Below, piece by piece: positions 1 to 8,482 of a DNA stretch of 64,000 bases. The notes beneath the pieces are model-generated. The model was not told where the DNA came from, made no database searches, and was given only the letters and a program-made list of their open reading frames with translations. The stretch spans positions 62,001 to 126,000 of the forward strand of contig NZ_LIHP01000017.1 of the NCBI RefSeq assembly GCF_001314605.1, written 5' to 3'. Both the position numbers and the translations under genes were made by a program. The stretch is from Marinobacter sp. HL-58. Its GTDB lineage: Bacteria; Pseudomonadota; Gammaproteobacteria; Pseudomonadales; Oleiphilaceae. Numbering within the stretch: position 1 is the first letter of the stretch; each line of letters begins with the position of its first letter.

Positions 1-2
1 CG

Positions 3-1160
3 AACGGTTATCGCCGGGTAAACCGGTTCGCCTTTGTGATTCATCCGCTCTCGCAACAGTACCTCACCAAGACCCCACCGCTGGACTGGATTGCAAGTGT
101 GTCGCCGCCAGCGGTGATGAACCTGGTGGAAAAGGCCATCGCCTATACGCCGCCGTTTATCTATTCAAAGATTTCCGGCATCCGGTCGCCCACCGGCGAT
201 GAAGTGGAGGGGTGGCTGATCACCGTGGGGGGGACACCCCGGGAAATCATGGCCCACGGGCCGGAGTTCACCTATTCGAGGCTGCTGCAGGCCGCGAATC
301 TGGCGAAGAAAATGGGCGCCCAGGTGATGGGGCTGGGAGCCTTCACCAAAGTGGTGGGGGATGCCGGCATTACCGTGGCGAAGCGGGCACCGTTGCCGAT
401 CACCACCGGAAACAGCTACAGCGCCTCTGGCGCGCTCTGGGCCGCCCATGATGCCATGAAGAAAATAGGGCGGGTGAGTATCGGCCCCAGCGGGAAAGTC
501 GCCGGCAAGGCCATGGTGGTTGGCGCAACCGGTGCCATTGGCTCTGTATGCGCACGCCTGCTGGCCAAAGCGGTGGATGAAATCTATCTGGCCGCGCCAG
601 AGCCTGCCAAACTGCTGGCGCTGAAAGAAAGCATCGAGCAGGAAACACCGGGGGCCATTGTGCATGTGGCCGGCTCTGCAGAGCGGGATCTGGCGGAGAT
701 GGATATGATCGTTACTGCCACCTCCGGTGCGGGCAAGCGCATTCTGGACATCATGAAGGTAAAACCGGGCTGCGTGATCACAGATGTTGCCCGGCCGCTG
801 GACATTCCAGCCGAAGACGTGGCCCGGCGACCGGATGTTCTGGTGATCGAGTCCGGAGAAATCCAGCTGCCGGGGGAAGTCCGCATGAAGGACATCGGCC
901 TGCCCAGGGGCATCGCCTACGCCTGTCTGGCGGAGACCATCGTGTTGGCGCTGGAAGGGCGGTTCGAAAACTTTACCCTCGGCCGTAATATCGAGTGGGA
1001 GAAGGTGCGGGAAATCTACAAGCTGGGCCTGAAACACGGCATGAAGCTGGCCGCCATCTCCGGGGTGAATGGTGTATTCACCGAGGAAGATTTCGAACGC
1101 GTGCGAACCCTGGCAGCCAGCAAAGATACTCAGGCAGAGGAATCAACCACGCCGGCCTAA
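3..1160 (+). CDS. Acyl-ACP reductase-like NAD(P) dehydrogenase, 5' end cut
   Basis: This is a dehydrogenase related to cyanobacterial long-chain acyl-ACP reductase (COG5322 family), which reduces fatty acyl thioesters to aldehydes. The glycine-rich nucleotide-binding motif GATGAIGS is encoded at about 522-545. The segment ALEGRFENFTLGRN near the end matches the conserved C-terminal part of that family as I remember it. The frame is open to the left edge, so the GTG at 36 is an internal valine and the true start lies outside the window. Its stop overlaps the convergent CDGSH gene by 3-4 nt. Substrate is inferred; related proteins with unknown substrates also exist. Confidence 0.7.
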   Translation, partial: NGYRRVNRFAFVIHPLSQQYLTKTPPLDWIASVSPPAVMNLVEKAIAYTPPFIYSKISGIRSPTGDEVEGWLITVGGTPREIMAHGPEFTYSRLLQAANLAKKMGAQVMGLGAFTKVVGDAGITVAKRAPLPITTGNSYSASGALWAAHDAMKKIGRVSIGPSGKVAGKAMVVGATGAIGSVCARLLAKAVDEIYLAAPEPAKLLALKESIEQETPGAIVHVAGSAERDLAEMDMIVTATSGAGKRILDIMKVKPGCVITDVARPLDIPAEDVARRPDVLVIESGEIQLPGEVRMKDIGLPRGIAYACLAETIVLALEGRFENFTLGRNIEWEKVREIYKLGLKHGMKLAAISGVNGVFTEEDFERVRTLAASKDTQAEESTTPA

Positions 1161-1426
1161 GGGCCCTCCTTGCCGACCTGGTCCTTGTCGAACTGGTTGT
1201 GGGTACCGTCACAGTAGGGAGCGTTGCCGGTATACTTGCACTGGCAGAGCACCGCATCCTCGTCTTTCTCCGCCACGAAGCTTTTGGGCTTGAAACCGGT
1301 TCCCTTGTGGGAACCGTCACAGAAGGGTTGATCCCCGGAGCGCCCGCAGGTGCAGAACAGGTACTTCTCGTCCTTTTTCAGTGTCACTTTCCTGGGTTTG
1401 TTGTCTGCGATGACCGGATTGCTCAT
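1157..1426 (-). CDS. CDGSH-type iron-sulfur protein, two clusters
   Basis: This small protein of 89 residues carries two CDGSH-like motifs, CTCGRSGDQPFCDGSH and CQCKYTGNAPYCDGTH. Each has the three Cys and one His that ligate a 2Fe-2S cluster. Proteins of this family act in redox or iron-sulfur handling, with no fixed partner known. The start at 1426 is chosen because AGGAG lies about 8 nt upstream; an earlier in-frame ATG at 1450 has no such site. It is convergent with the dehydrogenase gene on its 3' side. Confidence 0.9.
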   Translation of the reverse strand: MSNPVIADNKPRKVTLKKDEKYLFCTCGRSGDQPFCDGSHKGTGFKPKSFVAEKDEDAVLCQCKYTGNAPYCDGTHNQFDKDQVGKEGP

Positions 1427-1489
1427 GAGGTGGCTCCTTTCTGATTTCACAAAGTTACGCCAGTGCCCGGGTATTGGATTGTAAGGCCC

Positions 1490-2455
1490 TTAAAGGCCCT
1501 GGGCACCCCGTCGCAGCCAGTCGTGCACAAAGGCAAGCTTCTGGCGCGCGAAGCTGGAGAGTACGAACGGATACAGGTCCGACAGCCCCATGGAGCGGTT
1601 CACGTGGTTCACCCCTACGGCAATAGAGGCGGCAATGTGAATCAGGCGCTGGGCATCGGGTTCTGAATAGGGATCCCAGCCGGGGCCCGGGACTTCCGGC
1701 GAGGTCAGGCCGGACGCTACGAAACTGTCGGTCAGGTCCGTCAGGTGCAGCAAGTGCGCAGCCGTCTCGGCCCAGTCTTCATGGGGATGGGCAGAGGCGT
1801 AGCTGGTCAGGTAATACCGCTTCCAGTCCTGCGGTGGGCCATTCTCGTAGTGGTGCTGCAGTGCGCCGGGGTAGCTGATCCGTTCATCACCGAACATGGC
1901 CCGGAAGGCGTCCATGAAATCCTCGCGCAGGCTGAGCCGCCACCACAGCATGTGGGAAATCTCGTGGCGCATATGGCCAATCATGGTCCGGTAGGGCTCT
2001 TCCAGCGCTTCCCGCCGGGCGGTTCGCAACACGGGGTCCGCCTCGGCCACACTGATGGTGACGACACCCTGGGCATGGCCCATGGGCACGGGCGTGGGGC
2101 CCTCGGCCAGCATGTGGAAAACCGGCCGTGCACCGGGATCTTCCGGCCGGAACCAGTGCCAGCGCCCCAGGTTATCAATTGCCCAGCGCTTGGCCGCCTC
2201 GGTTTTGGCCCAGTTAGGAATGGCATTGGGAATGGACGGATCCGGCGCCAGCGCTGTCATGGCACAGGAACGACAGAAAGCACCTTGTTCGGGCGCAATC
2301 CAGTTGCAGCCAATTACATCCCGATTGGCGCAGAATGGCGGCATGGGCAGGAACGCCCTTGCCTGGGGGTCATAAGCGACAGGGGTTCCGTCAGCGGTGG
2401 CAAGATTATCAAACCAGAGTGAGCCGGAACCGACCGGGTTTGCGAATACGCGCAT
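1490..2455 (-). CDS. Putative zinc metallopeptidase (PF15887 type)
   Basis: The 321-residue protein begins with a zinc-ribbon-like set of cysteines (C42, C50, C61, C64). It carries the gluzincin-type motif HEISH at residues 164-168, and HPHEDWAET further on probably gives the third zinc ligand. There is no signal peptide, so it should be cytoplasmic. This family is described only as a putative zinc-binding metallopeptidase and its substrate is unknown. The gene stands alone between the CDGSH protein and an antiporter on the same strand. Confidence 0.8.
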   Translation of the reverse strand: MRVFANPVGSGSLWFDNLATADGTPVAYDPQARAFLPMPPFCANRDVIGCNWIAPEQGAFCRSCAMTALAPDPSIPNAIPNWAKTEAAKRWAIDNLGRWHWFRPEDPGARPVFHMLAEGPTPVPMGHAQGVVTISVAEADPVLRTARREALEEPYRTMIGHMRHEISHMLWWRLSLREDFMDAFRAMFGDERISYPGALQHHYENGPPQDWKRYYLTSYASAHPHEDWAETAAHLLHLTDLTDSFVASGLTSPEVPGPGWDPYSEPDAQRLIHIAASIAVGVNHVNRSMGLSDLYPFVLSSFARQKLAFVHDWLRRGAQGL

Positions 2456-2523
2456 AAATAAGTCATCCAGCTGAGTGAAGTTTCAGTATAGGAGCTGCCG
2501 GAGCGCAGTGTCGAACCTGATGG

Positions 2524-3825
2524 CTACCCCGGCGAGCTATTCCTGTTTTTTCCATGCCAGAACCGGGCAATGGCAGGCTTCACGCTAACGCCATGTACCA
2601 GGATCGACAGGGCGACCACAACCAGGGTCAGGTGAATCAGCTCCAGGGCTATGTCTTCCGGCAGTCCATGCTGGATGGCGTACATCAGGTAATAGAGTGA
2701 CCCGATACCCCGAACACCAAACCATCCGGCCATGTTACGCAGGCGAGCGGGTGTTCCGCTCCCCAACATGCCCAGATGAACACTGACAGGGCGGGCAACA
2801 AAGAAAAGGAAAGCTGCGAAGCCGACTGCCCGCCAGCTCCATGAATCCCAGAACAGTGAACCACCAATCAGCAGAACCAGCACAATCTCGGCCAGTTTTT
2901 CGAGGTGTTCATTGAAGACAAGGGAGCTTTGATGAATGTGCGCAATGGGCTGGGGCGGATCACCCGGCTTTGTCTCTCCGGATGTAGCGTCGGAATAGCT
3001 CTGCTTCAGCCCTGTCAGCTTCAGTTCTGTGTGCCGCAAGGCCACGGCAGCGCTGAAGACCGCCAGGAAACCCCAGGCGTCTACCAGCAGGCTGATGCCA
3101 TAGGCGAACGCGATCAGCCCGAGCCCCAGAAAGCTCTCCATGAACTCGGTGCCGGAATAGGTGGTGCGCATCTTATGCACGAGCCAGCCCACGCCAATGC
3201 CCGCCAGAATGCCAATGCCAATGCCAGCACCTGTGGCCCATACCACATCCAGTGCCAGCCAACGCCAGCCACTGTCGCCCAGGTCGTGCAGCCCCAGCAG
3301 TCCCAGACCCAGCATCACAAAGGGAAAGGCACTGCCATCGTTGATTCCCGCCTCGCAGGTCAATCCGAACCGCAGCTGGTCCGGGTCATCGGCGTGCCGA
3401 ATCTGTACTTCCGTGGCCAGCACGGGGTCTGTGGGGGCCACCACGGCACCGAGCAAAACGGCAGCACCAAGGGGCAGGGCAAGCCAGTAGTAACCAAAGA
3501 GGGTGACCAGGCCGACCGTCAGTGCCATTGACACAACAGCCAGCCTGAGCGGCGTGCGCCAGCGCCTGAACGTGACCGGTGCGGGCATTTTTACACCGGT
3601 ACAGTAGAGTGAGATGAGGACCGCGATCTCTGTCAGTAATTCCAGTAGCGCGGATTCTTCCAGGGGATTGAAATGAAACAGGTTCAATCCCATTGGCCCG
3701 ACCACGAATCCGATGCACAGATACACAATGGCCGAGGTGGCTGGCACGGTTTTGATGTAGGAGGCGGTAAAGCCCACTACCAGCAGCAGTGAGCCAAGTA
3801 ATATGAACCAGGTAGCTGTGGTCAT
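2524..3825 (-). CDS. CPA1-type Na+(K+)/H+ antiporter
   Basis: This is an integral membrane protein of 433 residues with about 12 hydrophobic segments. The family signature APTDPVLA and the segment EAGINDGSAFPF, which holds the ion-binding aspartate, place it in the NhaP-like CPA1 group. It exchanges protons for Na+ or K+ across the inner membrane. The C-terminal part ends soon after the last membrane segment, so there is no large regulatory tail. No operon partner is evident. A second antiporter of a different family lies at 16834-18069. Confidence 0.88.
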   Translation of the reverse strand: MTTATWFILLGSLLLVVGFTASYIKTVPATSAIVYLCIGFVVGPMGLNLFHFNPLEESALLELLTEIAVLISLYCTGVKMPAPVTFRRWRTPLRLAVVSMALTVGLVTLFGYYWLALPLGAAVLLGAVVAPTDPVLATEVQIRHADDPDQLRFGLTCEAGINDGSAFPFVMLGLGLLGLHDLGDSGWRWLALDVVWATGAGIGIGILAGIGVGWLVHKMRTTYSGTEFMESFLGLGLIAFAYGISLLVDAWGFLAVFSAAVALRHTELKLTGLKQSYSDATSGETKPGDPPQPIAHIHQSSLVFNEHLEKLAEIVLVLLIGGSLFWDSWSWRAVGFAAFLFFVARPVSVHLGMLGSGTPARLRNMAGWFGVRGIGSLYYLMYAIQHGLPEDIALELIHLTLVVVALSILVHGVSVKPAIARFWHGKNRNSSPG

Positions 3826-3945
3826 GGTTAACTCAGTGTTGATGTGGTTTCGTCAGGGCCTGATGACTATTACGGCACGCAACCATGCACCCTTTATCGG
3901 GTATTTGCCAGCCGATAACCCGGTACTTTGTTTACGTTTCGGTAA

Positions 3946-4692
3946 TCACCGGCGCAGTGGTAGCGTGAGTAAAGAGCCCAGGCGCTGATCGTCCGCCTCG
4001 GCAAACTCCGCAAGACCGAATGAGTCGGGTTCCGGGTGCCGCCGGGGGCAGGTGAAAGTGCCAAACACTCTGTCCCAGATCGTCAATACCTCGCCAAAGT
4101 TGGAGTCCGTCTGGGGCTGGAGCCTGGAATGGTGGAATTGGTGGGAACCCGGGGTGACGAAAACAAGGTTGATCAGGGATTCTGCGCGGGCATCCAGGCG
4201 AATGTTCGAGTGCGCCAGCAGTTGGGTTACTTTCAGAGCGACCACATAGGGGATTACCTGCAATGGCGTCAGTGACAGCGTCGCCATGACAATATAGATA
4301 ACCACCAAGCTGACGATCACTTCCCCCGGGTGATGCCGAAACGTGGTGGAAAAATCCAGCTCGAGATCACAGTGGTGAATCCGATGCAGGCGCCAGAGTG
4401 CTCTGAAATGATGATGGGCACGGTGGAGCCAGTAGCTGGCCAGATCCAGGATCAGGAAGGCAATCAGCGCTCCGGCGATCGGGTGCAGGGAAGAAGAGGA
4501 AGACGCTGGCAGCAGCAGAACCGGAATCAGAACCGGAGATGCCAGAAGAACCGCTTCATTGATAAACCCCAGGCTCAGGTTGTTAAACCAGCGGTCAAAG
4601 CGATCATGGATAAGCGCCCTTCGGGAGAAACGACACTCTGCCGCGAGAATCAGCGGAATGCAGATCAGATAAAGAATCTGGTAGGTGGCCAT
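3946..4692 (-). CDS. Sterol desaturase / fatty acid hydroxylase family protein
   Basis: This 248-residue membrane protein has the histidine clusters of the fatty acid hydroxylase superfamily (PF04116): HRAHH, HRIHH and HQFHHS. These bind a di-iron centre that hydroxylates or desaturates lipid substrates. Several hydrophobic helices surround the clusters. The substrate cannot be read from the sequence. The gene is separated by about 70 nt from the PEP-CTERM mini-gene on the same strand and could be cotranscribed with it. Confidence 0.85.
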   Translation of the reverse strand: MATYQILYLICIPLILAAECRFSRRALIHDRFDRWFNNLSLGFINEAVLLASPVLIPVLLLPASSSSSLHPIAGALIAFLILDLASYWLHRAHHHFRALWRLHRIHHCDLELDFSTTFRHHPGEVIVSLVVIYIVMATLSLTPLQVIPYVVALKVTQLLAHSNIRLDARAESLINLVFVTPGSHQFHHSRLQPQTDSNFGEVLTIWDRVFGTFTCPRRHPEPDSFGLAEFAEADDQRLGSLLTLPLRR

Positions 4693-4761
4693 GGCTCTCT
4701 ATCCGGGGCAGTCAGGTCAGCGTCCCTGCTGTATTGTCCCTTGGTCTTCTCACAGCCCCTG

Positions 4762-4911
4762 CTACTTACGGAATTTCCGGGCGATAAAGAGGGCGGCCAC
4801 GCTGGCTGCGAACAGGCCCAACATGCCGGGTTCAGGAACCACTACCGCGGTTCCTGCCATTGCTGAGGTAGAAAGCAGTGAAACGGTGAGTCCGGTCATC
4901 AGGTTTTTCAT
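4762..4911 (-). CDS. 49-residue PEP-CTERM protein
   Basis: The predicted product is a signal peptide (MKNLMTGL... ending SAMAG) followed almost at once by a PEP-CTERM sorting signal. That signal is VVPEP, a hydrophobic stretch, and the basic end ARKFRK. About five residues are left between the two signals. PEP-CTERM tails are recognised by exosortases, which process proteins at the cell surface, often beside exopolysaccharide loci. The start at 4911 has GGAAGA about 7 nt upstream, whereas an in-frame start at 5058 would add an implausible leader. A sigma-54-type promoter lies just upstream. No exosortase is in the window. Confidence 0.8.
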   Translation of the reverse strand: MKNLMTGLTVSLLSTSAMAGTAVVVPEPGMLGLFAASVAALFIARKFRK

Positions 4912-4947
4912 AGCGAATCTTCCATGTAATGGATTCAGTATGGAAGC

Positions 4948-4963
4948 AGCATATTTCAGGCCA
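4948..4963 (-). promoter_or_regulatory. Sigma-54 promoter of the PEP-CTERM mini-gene
   Basis: On the minus strand the sequence reads TGGCCTGAAATATGCT, a GG-N10-GC arrangement matching the -24/-12 sigma-54 consensus. The expected transcript start would be about 25 nt before the 4911 start codon, leaving room for the ribosome site. An upstream motif at 5016-5032 would suit an enhancer-binding activator. Confidence 0.65.
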
Positions 4964-5015
4964 GAGGTGTAGATGCACACAGAATCAATGATCTGTATTT
5001 TTTGGAAAATGGGAG

Positions 5016-5032
5016 GTGTAAAAATATCCGGC
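5016..5032 (-). promoter_or_regulatory. Candidate PEP-CTERM-box activator site
   Basis: The minus strand reads GCCGGATATTTTTACAC, about 62 bp upstream of the -24 element. A matching motif in the same orientation precedes another sigma-54 promoter at 25641-25658. I interpret it as the binding site of a PrsR-type (PEP-CTERM-box) sigma-54 activator; this is inference. Confidence 0.5.
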
Positions 5033-5197
5033 GGTTTGGAGGCAACTTGTTGCGTCAACGGAACAGGTATGTCCCCTTATCATGGGTTTTCTATGCTAGA
5101 TTAGGAACTGTTAAGTGAGCGGTAACGCCGGGTAGTTCAAGCAGTCACCGAAACAGGTAGTGTTTTCACTAACCACAATATCTCAGAAGAGATTTAA

Positions 5198-5932
5198 ATG
5201 ACTGATACACCTGGACCACTGCACAACAGGCTGCTTGCAGCACTGTCGGAAGATGCCCGGCAGCGAATATTTCCGAAACTGAAGCCAGTAGAAATGTCGC
5301 TTGGTGACGTTATCTATGAGTCTGGCCAGACCATAGACTATGTCTACTTTCCGGTGGACTGCATTATTTCCCTGCTGTACGTAATGATGAACGGTGCTTC
5401 TGCCGAGATTTCAGTAGTGGGAAGAGAGGGCATGGCCGGCGTTGCCGTTGTGATGGGTGGTGAAAGCACGCCGAACCGGTTGATTGTGCAGAGCCATGGG
5501 CATGCCTATAGAATGCCCGCTGCCGAACTGAAACAGGAATTCAACGATTATTCGGAAGTTCGCGTTCTCACGTTGCGTTTTACCCAGGCACTTATCACCC
5601 AGATGTCCCAGACGGCTGTGTGCAACCGCCACCACTCCATCGACCAGCAACTGTGCCGCTGGTTGCTGCTGTCCCTCGATCGCCTGGAAAGCAATACACT
5701 GAATATGACCCAGGAACTGATCGCCAACATGCTCGGCGTGCGCCGTGAGGGCGTGACTGAAGCGGCGGGCAAACTCCAGAAAAAGGGAATTATCACTTAC
5801 CAGCGCGGACATATCACGGTGATCGACCGTGCGAAAATGGAGTCGTTGAGCTGCGAATGTTACGCCGTAGTTAAACGTGAAACAGACCGTCTGGAAGCCA
5901 CAAGTGCAAACCTTCAGGCGGTTCGTCCGTGA
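5198..5932 (+). CDS. Crp/Fnr family transcriptional regulator
   Basis: The 244-residue protein has an N-terminal cyclic-nucleotide-binding-like beta-barrel. Its C-terminal winged helix-turn-helix includes MTQELIANMLGVRREGVTEA as the recognition region. The Fnr cysteine cluster is absent. The barrel lacks an obvious cAMP-binding signature, so the ligand is unknown. The family regulates transcription as dimers. The gene is divergent from the PEP-CTERM mini-gene, with about 290 nt between them, and its 3' end overlaps the convergent diguanylate cyclase gene by 19 nt. Confidence 0.87.
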   Translation: MTDTPGPLHNRLLAALSEDARQRIFPKLKPVEMSLGDVIYESGQTIDYVYFPVDCIISLLYVMMNGASAEISVVGREGMAGVAVVMGGESTPNRLIVQSHGHAYRMPAAELKQEFNDYSEVRVLTLRFTQALITQMSQTAVCNRHHSIDQQLCRWLLLSLDRLESNTLNMTQELIANMLGVRREGVTEAAGKLQKKGIITYQRGHITVIDRAKMESLSCECYAVVKRETDRLEATSANLQAVRP

Positions 5933-6975
5933 TTCGGTATCGGGGCATCCCGTAATTTGTTCCTGCGCTGTTTGCGCGATGTCTTGACCCGATACATGGC
6001 AGCGTCCGCGTGGGGCAGCAATGCCTCCAGTGTTTCGCCATCGTTGGGGAACAGGCTTATACCGACGCTGAGTTTGACTGAGGGCTTATAACCACCAACC
6101 CGCAACAGGTCGGCCGCGGCTTCTCGTACCTTGTCGACCACGGCAAAAGCCTGTTCATGTTCTGTCAGGTCGCTTAACAGCACGACAAATTCATCGCCGC
6201 CATGCCGGCACACGTGATCCGTGGCACGCACACAGCCCAGCAGCCTTTGCCCCAGCGCTTTCAGGATCTCGTCGCCGACGCTGTGGCCCAGGGTGTCATT
6301 CACTTCCTTGAAATTGTCCAGATCGATGAACAACATCACCATTTTCTTGCCGTGCCTGCGGGCCAGTGCTGCTGCCTGCTCGAAGCGCTCTGCGAAGGCG
6401 TAGCGGTTAAGTAGGCCCGTGAGCGAATCATGTTGCGCCAGATACGCCATTCTGGCGGTTGTTTCGGCGGAATAGCGGGAATCATGAAACTTGATCAGCG
6501 CGCCAATTACCTCGCCGTTCGCGTTGTAGAGTGGAGTGGCTGCATCTTCGATGGCCAGCTCACTACCGTCGCGTGTTCTGAGCAAAGAGCTGTTATGCAA
6601 ATCAACCGCCAGGCCACTGTCCATAACATGGTGCGCGAGATTGGCCCTGGTTACCCGGGTAGCCACGTCAATGACCCGGAATATCTCGTCCAGAGGCCGG
6701 CCGATCGCCTCCTTGCGGCTGAATCCGGTCAGCTTTTCCGCCGCGCGGTTCATGTAGGTGATCGTTGCCTGGGTATCCGTACCCAGTACGGCATCGCCAA
6801 CAAAATCGAGTATTGCATCCGCCCACTGGTTGTCCACGCAGGAAGTCTCTTTTCTGTTGGTGGCCGTGAGTTTCGTGTTCTGCGATTCACCATTGCAACC
6901 AGCGCTGTTCACGCCGTTGCCGCTTTTTCGAGCCGCAACAGGCACAAAAGGTATTGTCCTGGATGATCCCAACAT
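5914..6975 (-). CDS. PAS-GGDEF diguanylate cyclase
   Basis: A PAS sensor domain (about residues 55-165) is followed by a GGDEF domain with an intact RHGGDEF active site. The product should make cyclic di-GMP from GTP. An RxxD inhibitory site (RATD) lies exactly five residues before GGDEF, so product feedback inhibition is expected. No membrane segment is seen, pointing to a cytoplasmic enzyme. The start at 6975 has AGGGA about 8 nt upstream. It lies just downstream of the OmpA/DUF4398 pair on the same strand with only 11 nt between, so cotranscription is likely. Confidence 0.9.
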   Translation of the reverse strand: MLGSSRTIPFVPVAARKSGNGVNSAGCNGESQNTKLTATNRKETSCVDNQWADAILDFVGDAVLGTDTQATITYMNRAAEKLTGFSRKEAIGRPLDEIFRVIDVATRVTRANLAHHVMDSGLAVDLHNSSLLRTRDGSELAIEDAATPLYNANGEVIGALIKFHDSRYSAETTARMAYLAQHDSLTGLLNRYAFAERFEQAAALARRHGKKMVMLFIDLDNFKEVNDTLGHSVGDEILKALGQRLLGCVRATDHVCRHGGDEFVVLLSDLTEHEQAFAVVDKVREAAADLLRVGGYKPSVKLSVGISLFPNDGETLEALLPHADAAMYRVKTSRKQRRNKLRDAPIPNHGRTA

Positions 6976-6986
6976 GGCTGTGATCC

Positions 6987-7847
6987 CTAGTTCTCGATAA
7001 TGACTTCGACGCGGCGGTTCTGTTGACGTCCGGTTGCAGAGTCATTGCTGGCAACCGGGCGATCAAAGCCCAGCCCGGATACATCCAGCCGGCGGCTCTG
7101 CACGCCATGGTCAATCAGATAACGGCGCACCGACTCGGCTCGTTGCCTTGAAAGCGTCTGGTTGAACTGTGCGCTGCCAACGTTATCCGTGTGGCCTTCA
7201 ATCAGAACATTCCTGTCCGGGTATTCATTGAGAAAGTCCACGAGCTTTTCCAGGTTGCGGTTGGAGCCGCCCTGAAGCTCGGCGCTGCCAGTGGCAAACA
7301 ATACGTCTCCCAGAGTCAGCACGAGGCCACGCTCGGTGGCTTCGGCCTCAAGCTCGTCAATCTGTCTCTGCATTTCCTCGGCGGCTTTTTCTGACATGGC
7401 CGCCGCCGCAGACTCGGAGCTGCGTGCGCTTTCCGCATCTGCACGGGCGCTGTCTGCCTCAAGCGTGCGGGCAGCAAGCCTGGCGGCATCCCGCTGCTCA
7501 GCCAGGAGCTGCCGGTCTGCTTCTGCCTTGCGGGTGGTGGCTTTTGCCCTGGCGATTTCCACCATGCGGTCCGCCATGTAAACGCGGTGGTCAGCTAGCT
7601 CGGCTTCGTCTTTGTCAACCGGCTGTTCAGCCAGTTCGACAGCGGCTTCTGCATCGCGAAGCTCGGTGCGAGCGTTATTGGCCATGTCGGGATTACGCTG
7701 CAGTTCCGTCAGCTTTTCACGTACATCCAGTGCAGCGGGTGGGGTTTCGGGCGCCATGGCGCACGCAGTCAGCAATAACGAGGACAATACGATCGTAGCG
7801 CCGGCTTTGCCGCCAAACGGTTTTTTCAGTAACGATATGGTATTCAT
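6987..7847 (-). CDS. OmpA-family lipoprotein with DUF4398 region
   Basis: A lipoprotein signal peptide ends in the lipobox LLLTAC. It is followed by an Ala/Glu-rich helical region of the DUF4398 type, probably a coiled coil, to about residue 170. The C-terminal OmpA domain contains the peptidoglycan-binding motif GHTDNVGSAQFNQTLSRQRA. The protein should tether the outer membrane to the cell wall. Its start overlaps the stop of the upstream DUF4398 gene by 4 nt (ATGA), indicating translational coupling. Confidence 0.9.
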   Translation of the reverse strand: MNTISLLKKPFGGKAGATIVLSSLLLTACAMAPETPPAALDVREKLTELQRNPDMANNARTELRDAEAAVELAEQPVDKDEAELADHRVYMADRMVEIARAKATTRKAEADRQLLAEQRDAARLAARTLEADSARADAESARSSESAAAAMSEKAAEEMQRQIDELEAEATERGLVLTLGDVLFATGSAELQGGSNRNLEKLVDFLNEYPDRNVLIEGHTDNVGSAQFNQTLSRQRAESVRRYLIDHGVQSRRLDVSGLGFDRPVASNDSATGRQQNRRVEVIIEN

Positions 7848-8236
7848 TTCTGCTCTCCCTGCCGCCCCATTTCCACATCCAGGGCATCGGCATCGCGCTC
7901 GAACTGGCGATTGATTTCCGTTGCCTTGGCGGCCTGTGTTCTTGCAATGGCCAGTTCAGCGGCCACCCGCGCCTGCTGCGCCAGTTGGTCAGCCTCGGTC
8001 ATGGCTTCTTCGGCCACGGCTTTCTCCGCCATGACGAGCATTGCGCGGGCTTCTTCCAGCTCCGCAGGGGCGTATTGCCTTGCGTCTGCCTGCTCGGCAC
8101 TTTCGATCGCGTCGTTTGCGGCATTCAAAGACTCTTCAGGGGGTAAGGGTGCCGAAGCACAGGCCACCAGTAGTGATACCAGTGCGAGGCCGAAAATCAG
8201 TGGCATTCGTCGGCCTGGGAAGTGAAAGATCTTCAT
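7844..8236 (-). CDS. DUF4398 lipoprotein
   Basis: This is a 130-residue predicted lipoprotein with lipobox LLVAC, followed by an acidic, alanine-rich helical domain of the DUF4398 type. It resembles the N-terminal half of the next gene, so the pair probably arose by duplication or gene splitting. The start at 8236 has GGGAG about 8 nt upstream; the longer frame to 8377 lacks a signal sequence. Function is unknown; a periplasmic scaffold acting with its OmpA-domain partner is inferred from the overlap. Confidence 0.82.
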   Translation of the reverse strand: MKIFHFPGRRMPLIFGLALVSLLVACASAPLPPEESLNAANDAIESAEQADARQYAPAELEEARAMLVMAEKAVAEEAMTEADQLAQQARVAAELAIARTQAAKATEINRQFERDADALDVEMGRQGEQK

Positions 8237-8482
8237 AGCGATGCTCCCGGTTAATCCGGAGCTATCAGGTACCCCCTTTGGGGGCCAGATACTTGCGAAT
8301 CGATTGCGCTCGCAGACTCTCCTTATTTCACTGAATTTAACAATTTGGCGCCAGTGTTTCGGTACGCTAACGCACACAGGGCGCTGAATCTGATGTTTAT
8401 GTTACCGCCACTGTCTAAAGCCTGTTGTGCGGAGTAGTATGAATAGCAGTAACGGCTGAAAAGCCTTAACAAGGAGCCACTA

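Noticed and set aside
36..38. GTG at 36 as the start of the first gene
   Set aside because: The frame stays open to the left edge with plausible coding sequence, so the gene is simply cut by the window.
8268..8288. CCCCC/GGGGG hairpin upstream of the DUF4398 gene as a terminator
   Set aside because: Short stem with no T run and located in the probable 5' leader of the gene.
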